NCBI RefSeq assembly: GCF_000367345.1
Contig: NZ_BARE01000011.1
Coordinates: 1-64,000, forward strand
Reading direction: 5' to 3'
Length of the DNA stretch: 64,000 bases
DNA from: Sphingobium xenophagum NBRC 107872
GTDB taxonomy: Bacteria; Pseudomonadota; Alphaproteobacteria; Sphingomonadales; Sphingomonadaceae
Part shown: positions 27,228 through 34,478 of the stretch, piece after piece
Numbering within the stretch: position 1 is the stretch's first letter
Layout of the letters: every line of letters begins with the position of its first letter
The notes under the pieces: generated by a model
Databases searched by the model: none
The model's input: only the letters and a program-made list of their open reading frames with translations
What the model was told of the DNA's origin: nothing
Program-made: the position numbers and the translations under genes

Positions 27228-28433
27228 CTATCGTACGCTGCTGCAACGATAGACCAGCCTGTTGCAGCGCCATCCCTGCGCAAAGGGGGCAAGGTGATAG
27301 TCGTTGGCGTAGACATTCGGCGCGGTCAGATAATCGGTCGATATGATCTGTGCGCCGCTGGCCAGCGCTGCGTCGCGGCGCTTGCCTGAACCGTCGCGCG
27401 CATCAACGGTGTCAATGTCGGCGCGTGTCCGCACCAGATACCCTTTGCGGACAGCATCACCTATTTCAGCGCCGCGCGTCAGCGCATTGTCGAACAGCAT
27501 GAAGGCCGTGTGCGCCATACCGGCCTGACCCTGGACGAAGGCGGCGCGTCCCTGAAGTGACGGGCGGCCGTCCAGATAGGGTGCGAAGGCTTTGAGATTC
27601 ATGCCCGGTACGAGAAACAGGAACAGGAATTTGCCACGGGCCTGCCCCAGCGTTGGCCAGCGCTTTGCCAATGCGGCAGCTTCGAGGGTCGGCAAGTCCC
27701 CCCGCAGGTCGTCGGGCGTAAACAGCTTGTCGCGGCCAAGGATGCTGCGGATGCTGTCATCCACTTCATCGAACGCCGCCTTGTCGAAGGGCGGAATCTG
27801 TGTCGCGCCGGGGATCGCCTTGTCCAGGCCAGACAGCTTGGGCTCCAGCAGCACGAATACAGGGCTGTGGTTCGGAGTGGCGTCCGACCATTGTTTCATC
27901 AGTGTCAGGCAGTGGCGAAAGGTCGGGCACTGGCTGCGAAAATCCAGGTCCGCAACGTGCAGCACCTTCATCCCCGGCTTTGCCAATTCATCGCGATAGA
28001 TTGGCGCGAGATCGGTCACCCCCTGCGCGCGCAACTGGCGATAGGGCAGGGGATCGGCATAGGCGCCACCGGCAGGATCGGGTTGCAGATCGATTTCTAT
28101 GCTGCGAACGCCGCTGCGCAACTGCGCCTGCAACGGCATCTGCACATAGTCGAGGCTGACCGCCATGTCCGTCAGGCGACCGGGATGTTCATCCAGCATC
28201 TGCGCCCGCTGCGCGGGTAGCATCATGTCGTTTATTTTGGCCATGAACGCGGACAGACGTGGCGCCATCAGCGCCATCACGCGCGGATCGGCCGGGATTG
28301 CATAGCTGTTGTGCGTGCCGACCACTTGTATGGCGTTGATGGGTACGGCGTCCGCATTCGACGCAGGTTGCGCCACGGCCATTGCTCCACACAGGGTCGC
28401 GGCAAGGCCGGCCATCATCGCAAACCGTTTCAC
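27228..28433 (-). CDS. Ca2+-dependent PI-specific phospholipase C-like protein (PI-PLC-C1 family)
   Basis: The 401-residue protein has a signal peptide (1-22, ending AMAVAQ). Its TIM-barrel fold has a first catalytic-type His in VVGTHNSYAI (His41), metal-ligand acids in SIEIDLQPD (about 125) and a second His in MKVLHVADLDF (about 168). The start is GTG 28433, overlapping the GH92 stop (GTGA) with AGGAGA upstream. The family cleaves phosphodiesters next to inositol or related alcohols. It is the last gene of the receptor-DUF218-GH92 unit. Actual substrate, PI, GPI or another glycerophosphodiester, is unknown. Confidence 0.8.
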   Translation of the reverse strand: MKRFAMMAGLAATLCGAMAVAQPASNADAVPINAIQVVGTHNSYAIPADPRVMALMAPRLSAFMAKINDMMLPAQRAQMLDEHPGRLTDMAVSLDYVQMPLQAQLRSGVRSIEIDLQPDPAGGAYADPLPYRQLRAQGVTDLAPIYRDELAKPGMKVLHVADLDFRSQCPTFRHCLTLMKQWSDATPNHSPVFVLLEPKLSGLDKAIPGATQIPPFDKAAFDEVDDSIRSILGRDKLFTPDDLRGDLPTLEAAALAKRWPTLGQARGKFLFLFLVPGMNLKAFAPYLDGRPSLQGRAAFVQGQAGMAHTAFMLFDNALTRGAEIGDAVRKGYLVRTRADIDTVDARDGSGKRRDAALASGAQIISTDYLTAPNVYANDYHLAPFAQGWRCNRLVYRCSSVR

Positions 28434-30364
28434 TGACCTGTCTCCTGCTGCATCGACCGGACCGGCAAGTCCGCTAAAGCTGTGCCGTTGATCCGAATGT
28501 TCCGGCCCATTGGCGTCGTGACGACATAGCGCGGGTCGCCGGGCGTTATCGGATAGAGGCCGAGCATGGCCCACACGTACCAGGCGGACATGGTGCCCGC
28601 GTCATCGTCCATGCCGTCGGCAAAACCCTGCGGTGACAAGGCAAAGCTGTGTCCTACCCAAGGCTGTGGCCGCACGCCGGAATTGACGTAGCGATGGGGG
28701 ACCGACTGGGTGATATAGCGGTGCACCACCCGTTCGGTCGCAGCCTTGTCGCCCGCCCATGCAAAGAGATAGGGCGTATGAATGTCCGGCTGGTTCGTCA
28801 TGTTGAACAGATTGTCGGCGAAGAAGCGATCCAGTTCAGGCCGGAACCGCGGGCCCAGCGTCTGCGCCAGCCAGGGGAGATCGAACACCGGGGCCCAGCG
28901 ATATTGGGCCAATGTGCCCTGATATAGCCCCCGCGCCTTCACGATATCAGCATCGTCACCCAGATCCCGAAAGGTGGCCAGCCACATCGGACGATAGCTG
29001 AGCGCCCGCGCACGAAACGCCTGCGCGGTGGCGGTTTCGCCCAGGTCCGACGCCAGTTCGGCAATCGCCCAGTCATCATAGGCGGCCTCGATCTGTTCGT
29101 CCGGCGTCTTTCGCGCGAGCGTGGCGCTTTCGGCGACCATCCCGGCCAAGGCTGCCTTCGCGTCGAAATCGGTAATGCCCCTGCGTCGGAAATCGAGCAG
29201 GGCTATGCCCGCATGCTCGGTGCGCACGGTCAGAAATGGCTCGGTCGGCGTCGCCCAGCGCGCCTTGCCGCTCTGGTAGAGCCTCACCAGCGAGCGTGCG
29301 ATCTGCGCGGCACGATCGGGATCGATCAGCGCGATCAGGGGCATTTGCGTCCGGTAATTGTCCCAGAGCGCCCAACTGGTATAATGCTGCTGTCCGGGGG
29401 AAATCCGTTGGACCATGCCATCGCTGCCGCGGAAGCGCCCGTCAGGGTCTGCGATGGCGACCGGCGACTGCATTACCCGGAACAATGCGGTGTAAAACAG
29501 TGCCTGCTGCTTTTGGGAACCACCGATGTGGATGCGGGAAAGTTGCCTGTTCCAGTCGGCCAATATCCGGTCGGCAACGGCCTGAAAGGGGCGGTCGCCC
29601 AGTTCGGCTTTACGTACATTGGCTGCGGCTGCCGGATCAACCGAGGAAAGGCCCGTGCGCAGTTCGACAATATCGCCGCTGCGCACCTTCAGCGCCAGTT
29701 GCGCATCGTGCGCCGGGTCGCCTTGCCAGATTGCCGTTACCGGATTGCCATTATGGGTCAGACGGGTCGCTGAGTGGAGATGATAGGTGCCTGCGTCACA
29801 GACGGTGCCTGCCGAAAAACTGGCCTGTAGATCACCGTCCGGCTGCGCCTGCCAATGGGCGGCGATGCGCCTGGAATAGCCACGATCGAAGGCGATCATG
29901 ACGTTCACCTGTCCGGATTTCGGCATGGTGAAGCGCAAGGCGCCCGCTCCGCGCGTGGCGGTCATCTCCGCAAGGATGCCCGGACCGTAACTTACGCCAT
30001 AATAGCCCGCATGGGCGCGCTCACGGCGCTTGTCGATCGGCGCGGAACCAGTGGCGTCATCATAGGCAAGCATGACCTTGACGTCGCCACCCGCCCCGTC
30101 ACAGCCGACACCGACGCCGCGCGTGTGCGAAAATCCGGTAAGCGTGGTGGCGGCATGGTCATAGCCTGCATGATTGGCAGGCGTCGTGTCAGGGCCAAGC
30201 TGGACCATGCCAAAAGGGGCGACGGCCGCCGGGCTGAGTTGCCCATAATCGGCGAGCGTGCCTACGAAGGGATCGACCAGTCGCCCCGGCTCGCGCGCGC
30301 CCGCCGTCGCGGCAATTGCGCCATATGCCAGGATTGCCGATAGGGTAGAGACGATGCGGTTCAT
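28430..30364 (-). CDS. GH92-family alpha-mannosidase with Gln at the catalytic-acid position
   Basis: The 644-residue protein has a signal peptide (1-23) and the GH92 fold: DPFVGT near residue 31, GFSHTRGVG (77-85), ALWDNYRTQMPL (332-343) and the C-terminal DDDAGTMSAWYV (586-597), which retains the Asp residues of the general base. The canonical segment YxEGNxWQYxW aligns without gaps to LYQGTLAQYRW (480-490), putting Gln482 where the acid Glu belongs. The usual NEPS motif is NQPD (524-527). As I recall, a Gln here is seen in GH92 enzymes that split mannose-1-phosphodiesters. It is coupled by overlaps to both neighbours. Confidence 0.85.
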   Translation of the reverse strand: MNRIVSTLSAILAYGAIAATAGAREPGRLVDPFVGTLADYGQLSPAAVAPFGMVQLGPDTTPANHAGYDHAATTLTGFSHTRGVGVGCDGAGGDVKVMLAYDDATGSAPIDKRRERAHAGYYGVSYGPGILAEMTATRGAGALRFTMPKSGQVNVMIAFDRGYSRRIAAHWQAQPDGDLQASFSAGTVCDAGTYHLHSATRLTHNGNPVTAIWQGDPAHDAQLALKVRSGDIVELRTGLSSVDPAAAANVRKAELGDRPFQAVADRILADWNRQLSRIHIGGSQKQQALFYTALFRVMQSPVAIADPDGRFRGSDGMVQRISPGQQHYTSWALWDNYRTQMPLIALIDPDRAAQIARSLVRLYQSGKARWATPTEPFLTVRTEHAGIALLDFRRRGITDFDAKAALAGMVAESATLARKTPDEQIEAAYDDWAIAELASDLGETATAQAFRARALSYRPMWLATFRDLGDDADIVKARGLYQGTLAQYRWAPVFDLPWLAQTLGPRFRPELDRFFADNLFNMTNQPDIHTPYLFAWAGDKAATERVVHRYITQSVPHRYVNSGVRPQPWVGHSFALSPQGFADGMDDDAGTMSAWYVWAMLGLYPITPGDPRYVVTTPMGRNIRINGTALADLPVRSMQQETGQ

Positions 30365-31614
30365 GGATCGAGCGGGTCGATGGCTTCGACATGGAAGGCC
30401 GCCGGGTCCGGCGTGAACATCAGCGTGAACTGATCAGGCCCCGCTGTCAGGCGACCGGGCTGCACGCCCATTTCGGCGAGATTGCGCTGCGCCAGGATGT
30501 CGCTGCCGATATATTGGATCGTGCGATGATCCGACACGACCAGCGCTGGCCGGTCGGTCGGAAATTTCGCTGCCAGCAACAGCCGCGCGCAGTTGCGCAA
30601 ATTGGTGGTGGTATGGCGCGCGTGCGGTTCCATCAATATGCGGTCGGCGGGCAGGCCATATTGCGTGACAAGCAGCCGCTTCATCTCGACCGCTTCGTTG
30701 AACGGTGTGCGATTGGGATGAACATTGCCGCCCGACACGATGATGAACGGCGCGACGCCGCGCGCGAACATATCGGCGGCGATGGACAGGCGGATATGCC
30801 CCAACACGCCCGTGCGCGATTGCGCATCCTCTGGTCCGTGACCAAAGACCAGCAAAGCGGTATAGGGCTTTCCGCGCCAGTTCATTGCGTCGATGGCGCG
30901 GTTCGTTGCGGCATTGTCGCCGCCGAGCAATGGCCGGAAATTGCCCGCGTCGATGCGTTCGTTCATTTGCAGCAGGCCCGTCGCATAACGCAAGGCGGGA
31001 TCGAAAAACAGGTCGTTGCCCTTGGCCTGCGCAGCGGTGGCGACACCGTGCGCGCTCAAAATGTCGGCCATCTGTGGCGACGCTACAGGAAAGATGGTCG
31101 CATCTATGACAGGATAGCGCGGCGCCACACCCTTGGCATAGACAGCGATCACGCGGTTGGTTGCCGCCGCCGTTTCCGCCCATGCCGCAGCCAGCAGATC
31201 GGCATCGGACACAGCCGCATATCGCGCAAAACGTCCCGATGGGCGCATCTGCTGCGCGACCAGCGCCTTGCCCAGTTTGGGATCGTCCAACAGGAGCCGC
31301 AGGCGGGCCTGCACCAAGGCGATGTCCGCATCGGTCCATAGCCACGCATCGGCCAGACATTGCGGCGATGGCGTGCATGTGCCTGTGGGAATGCGTGCCG
31401 CGCGATCGGCCATCAGCGTTTGCAGAACATTGTCGTCCCGCAATGCCTGGGCCCATCCGTCCGCTGTCCGCAACATGGCGAACAGCGGAAAGACGCGCGT
31501 CGACAGCGTGTCGGCGAAGGGTGATGCGTACCCTGCAGGTTCCTGCGCCGCCGCCGTTACCGACGCCAGCGACAGGGCAATCGCCACGAAAGGCCCGAAG
31601 GCGCAGGCACGCAT
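30361..31614 (-). CDS. DUF218/YdcF-ElyC-like protein, secreted
   Basis: The 417-residue protein has a signal peptide (MRACAFGPFVAIALSLASVT, ending AAAQ). Its N-terminal part of about 200 residues I cannot assign. A C-terminal DUF218 domain (about 220-380) follows, with LVFGHGP, FIIVSGG, FNEAVEMKRLL, ILMEPHARHTTTN and LVVSDHRT. Start ATG 31614 lies 10 bp after the receptor stop. DUF218 proteins (YdcF, SanA, ElyC) bind nucleotide-like ligands or act on envelope precursors. Its position between a receptor and a GH92 enzyme points to envelope or glycan processing, but no activity can be named. Confidence 0.75.
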   Translation of the reverse strand: MRACAFGPFVAIALSLASVTAAAQEPAGYASPFADTLSTRVFPLFAMLRTADGWAQALRDDNVLQTLMADRAARIPTGTCTPSPQCLADAWLWTDADIALVQARLRLLLDDPKLGKALVAQQMRPSGRFARYAAVSDADLLAAAWAETAAATNRVIAVYAKGVAPRYPVIDATIFPVASPQMADILSAHGVATAAQAKGNDLFFDPALRYATGLLQMNERIDAGNFRPLLGGDNAATNRAIDAMNWRGKPYTALLVFGHGPEDAQSRTGVLGHIRLSIAADMFARGVAPFIIVSGGNVHPNRTPFNEAVEMKRLLVTQYGLPADRILMEPHARHTTTNLRNCARLLLAAKFPTDRPALVVSDHRTIQYIGSDILAQRNLAEMGVQPGRLTAGPDQFTLMFTPDPAAFHVEAIDPLDP

Positions 31615-31624
31615 CAGGCGCAAA

Positions 31625-34138
31625 TCACCAGCTCCGGCTAAGGATGAAGCGGAAGTTGCGGCCGAACACCGGACGACCATAGATCGCATCGCTTGCACCT
31701 TGCCCGGCAAGCTGGTCCGTGCGGGGATTGCCTTCGGTCAATCCCTTGGCGTTGCTCAGATTGTCGCCCACCACCTGGAAGCGCCATTTGCCGTAGGTCA
31801 TGGCCGCGCTGGCGCCGAAGGTCTGATAGGCGGGCAGCGCGGTCAGATTGAAAAGGTCGACATAACGGCGACCGACCCATTCATAACGCCCCGCGATCTG
31901 CAATTCGCCTTCGCCAACCGGGAAGGTGAATGCCGGGCGCACATTGCCGAAGAATTTGGGCTCGCGGATGATCTGATTGCCGTTGACTGCGCTGGGATCG
32001 GCACCGGACGAGTTTTGCAGGTTGCGATATTGCGCATCGGAATAGGTGATCGAACCCGCCAGTTCGAACCAGCGGACAGGCGCAATCTTGCCATCGATTT
32101 CCACCCCCTTCACGACAGCTTCCCCGATGAAGGGCACGGACTGGTCGTTGCGGCCGGTCGCCGGGTTGAAGGCGATGAACGAGGCGTTGAACGGGTTAAA
32201 TTTGGTGTAAAATCCCGTCACATAGACATAGGCCGGGCCGTAGCTTGCCTTGACGCCCAGTTCATACTGCCGCGCCTTGGTCTTGATGATGGTCGGCGCC
32301 GGGGTGGATACGACGCCCATCTGCGGGGGCACTTCCAGATTGGAGACGCGGCCATAGGCGCCCAGATTGCCGTTCAAATCGTAATTGGCGCCCAATGTCC
32401 AGTTGGTCGCCGAAGGCTTGAGCGTCCGGGTTACGATCGCACCCGTGAAGGCGCGGGTGTTATTGTCGGCTATCGTGGTGGGATCGCCCAGATTGGCGCT
32501 GGTCGACAGCAGCGAATAGCCATCATAATCGTACCATTCCTTGCGGATGCCGCCGTCTATCTTCAACCCGTCGGTGACGTCCCAGGTGTCGTTTGCGTAG
32601 ATCGCGATCATCTTCGCATCGGCCTTGCCCTGGTTGAGCGTGGTCGTGTAGCGCAAAACCCCATTTTGCGTGACCGAGCCAAGCACAGCGCCCGTGGCCG
32701 AATAAGCGACAAGATCGAGCGTGCGTGGCCGGCTCCTCACTTCGATCAGCATGTCCTGATAGGCCTGGAACAGCGTGTTGCCGTAGAATGACCCATAGGT
32801 GCCGACGCGCACGTCGTGCGTGCCAAAGCCGGTTTCGAATTGGCGGGTCACGCTCAGATCAGCCTGTCCCGAATAGAATTTGGATTCCGAAACGCGATAC
32901 TGGCCGGACATGACCAGTCCGGAAGCGGCATAGGGATCATAGACCGTCGCGCCGTTCGTACCGGCAATCGCATAGCCCAGCCGCGCCACGTCAGCACCGA
33001 AGGCCGTGCGTGCGGCGGCCAGATTGCTGGCGATGAAGGCATTGCCATCGACCGGGTTGGTGGTCGAATAGAAGGCGTCGAAGCTGTTCTTGCCCTTGGT
33101 AAACCCGCCCTTGGCGGATACGATCCAACCGTCGAAATCGCCTTCATATTGAATGCCGGCGTTGAAGAAGCGGATATGGCGGCCATCGGCCAGATCGCGC
33201 GTCATGCTCTGGGTCACGCCTGCGCCATCGCGATATTTGAAGTTCACGTTGCGCAGCGACGGCGAGTTCATCGTGCCGGTGTGATAGTCGATGTAAGGAT
33301 CGAGCGAGACGGAGGGATTGCGCGGATCGGCGATCGGGATCGGCAGATAGAACAGGTTGTGATCGTTCGTATACTGCATCGTCACCTTGACGAAGCCATT
33401 ATCCAGATCATGCTTCAGATTGGCGCGGATCTGGCCACCCTTGTCGTTGGGAAAGCCGGCGTCGCGATAGCCATCATGCTGGCGCAGGAAGCCGCCAATT
33501 GCGTAATAGCTGCTATCGCTGATGGGACCAGACTGCATGGCGTCGAGCCGATAGAGGCCGGTATCGCCCAGCGTGATCTGCGCCTTGCCACGCGATTCCG
33601 GGCCGCCGGTTACCGTGATGTTATTTGCAATGGCGGCGGCGCTGCTCGCGTAGATCGGCGCTGGACCACCGCGGACGATTTCGACCCGCTCGGTCATCAG
33701 ATCATAGCGGTTCATGCCGTCGCCGGAGTTGAAGAACACGCCGTCGATCTCATGATAGAGCGGCAGCCCGTCCTGCTGGAAGATCAGATAGCCGCGATCG
33801 GTCGGGATGCCGCGTACGCGGGTGATGTTCTGCACCTCGCCGCCCGTCGCTTCCACCTGAATACCCGGAACCGTGCCGAGCAGATCGGCGAAATTCTTGG
33901 GCGCGATCTTCTGGATTTCGCCCTCGCTGAGCGAATTGACAGCATAGGACACGTCAAAGCGGCGTTGGGCGCGCGCGCTGCCGGTCACGACGATGTCCGA
34001 TTCGGCATCTTCGTCCGCACCGGCAGCAACGGCTGGCGCGGCTTCCTGCGCGGCGGCAGCGCCGGATAGCGACAGCGCCAGTACGCTGAGCGACGTGATC
34101 AAAATGGCGGCTTTGGACGTGTGAACTGTAGGTTGCAT
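31625..34138 (-). CDS. TonB-dependent receptor of the GH92/PI-PLC unit
   Basis: The 837-residue protein has a signal peptide (MQPTVHTSKAAILITSLSVL..., ending AAAQ), a TonB box (DIVVTGSARA), a plug with ERVEIVRGGPAPIYASSAAA in place of the usual LRGPQ, and a barrel ending FILSRSW. Start ATG 34138 has GGGGAG upstream; an earlier in-frame start at 34195 lies before that site and is rejected. It is first in a four-gene unit with DUF218, GH92 and PI-PLC genes, so it probably imports the glycan or lipid-derived fragment these enzymes process. Confidence 0.85.
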   Translation of the reverse strand: MQPTVHTSKAAILITSLSVLALSLSGAAAAQEAAPAVAAGADEDAESDIVVTGSARAQRRFDVSYAVNSLSEGEIQKIAPKNFADLLGTVPGIQVEATGGEVQNITRVRGIPTDRGYLIFQQDGLPLYHEIDGVFFNSGDGMNRYDLMTERVEIVRGGPAPIYASSAAAIANNITVTGGPESRGKAQITLGDTGLYRLDAMQSGPISDSSYYAIGGFLRQHDGYRDAGFPNDKGGQIRANLKHDLDNGFVKVTMQYTNDHNLFYLPIPIADPRNPSVSLDPYIDYHTGTMNSPSLRNVNFKYRDGAGVTQSMTRDLADGRHIRFFNAGIQYEGDFDGWIVSAKGGFTKGKNSFDAFYSTTNPVDGNAFIASNLAAARTAFGADVARLGYAIAGTNGATVYDPYAASGLVMSGQYRVSESKFYSGQADLSVTRQFETGFGTHDVRVGTYGSFYGNTLFQAYQDMLIEVRSRPRTLDLVAYSATGAVLGSVTQNGVLRYTTTLNQGKADAKMIAIYANDTWDVTDGLKIDGGIRKEWYDYDGYSLLSTSANLGDPTTIADNNTRAFTGAIVTRTLKPSATNWTLGANYDLNGNLGAYGRVSNLEVPPQMGVVSTPAPTIIKTKARQYELGVKASYGPAYVYVTGFYTKFNPFNASFIAFNPATGRNDQSVPFIGEAVVKGVEIDGKIAPVRWFELAGSITYSDAQYRNLQNSSGADPSAVNGNQIIREPKFFGNVRPAFTFPVGEGELQIAGRYEWVGRRYVDLFNLTALPAYQTFGASAAMTYGKWRFQVVGDNLSNAKGLTEGNPRTDQLAGQGASDAIYGRPVFGRNFRFILSRSW

Positions 34139-34240
34139 TGAGCGACTCCCCCGCTTGGATGACGGGCGGTTAGGGGCGCTTCGCGACACAGCCATGACAG
34201 TTTGGCCGGCCGACGTCGGAAAGGGTGAGGATGGTTCGTA

Positions 34241-34268
34241 AAAAAATTTGACGCGCCTTGGCGCGTCA
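34241..34268 (-). terminator. Rho-independent terminator (minus strand)
   Basis: A perfect 9-bp stem, TGACGCGCC/GGCGCGTCA with a 2-base centre, is followed on the minus strand by AAATTTTTTT. It would stop read-through from the receptor at 34479-36878 into the GH92 unit. Confidence 0.8.
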
Positions 34269-34439
34269 TGCCTGGCCCCGATCAGGTCCGCGCCTTGGCG
34301 GCCAACCTGCTCTGCTGCCCCTCTCGATCACTCGAATTGTCGGATACAACCAACAGATTTGAAACGATAATGTTGTCGTCGAGAGCGTTATCGCGTTGCT
34401 TGAGATGGAGGCTATCTGGTTGCGGTCAGGAGGAAATGG

Positions 34440-34463
34440 CCCCGGAGCCATGCAGCTCCGGGG
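34440..34463 (-). terminator. GC-rich hairpin directly after the receptor gene
   Basis: A stem of 9 bp, CCCCGGAGC/GCTCCGGGG with a 6-base loop, begins 16 bp beyond the receptor stop on the minus strand. There is only a weak T-tract, so it may act together with the stronger terminator at 34241-34268. Confidence 0.6.
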
Positions 34464-34478
34464 TTGGGCACCGGCTGC

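Larger units (their letters stand above)
34139..34478. other. Intergenic region between two TonB receptor genes
   Basis: These 340 bp lie between same-strand genes. They contain two hairpins ending the upstream receptor transcript (given separately) and the promoter region of the receptor starting at 34138. An inverted pair, CGATAA and TTATCG, near 34366 and 34389 may be an operator but is weak. No coding potential was seen. Confidence 0.5.

Noticed and set aside
25176-27389. 737-codon plus-strand frame opposite the MalA-like receptor
   Set aside because: Antisense shadow spanning a gene, its promoter and the next gene end; no recognisable domain.
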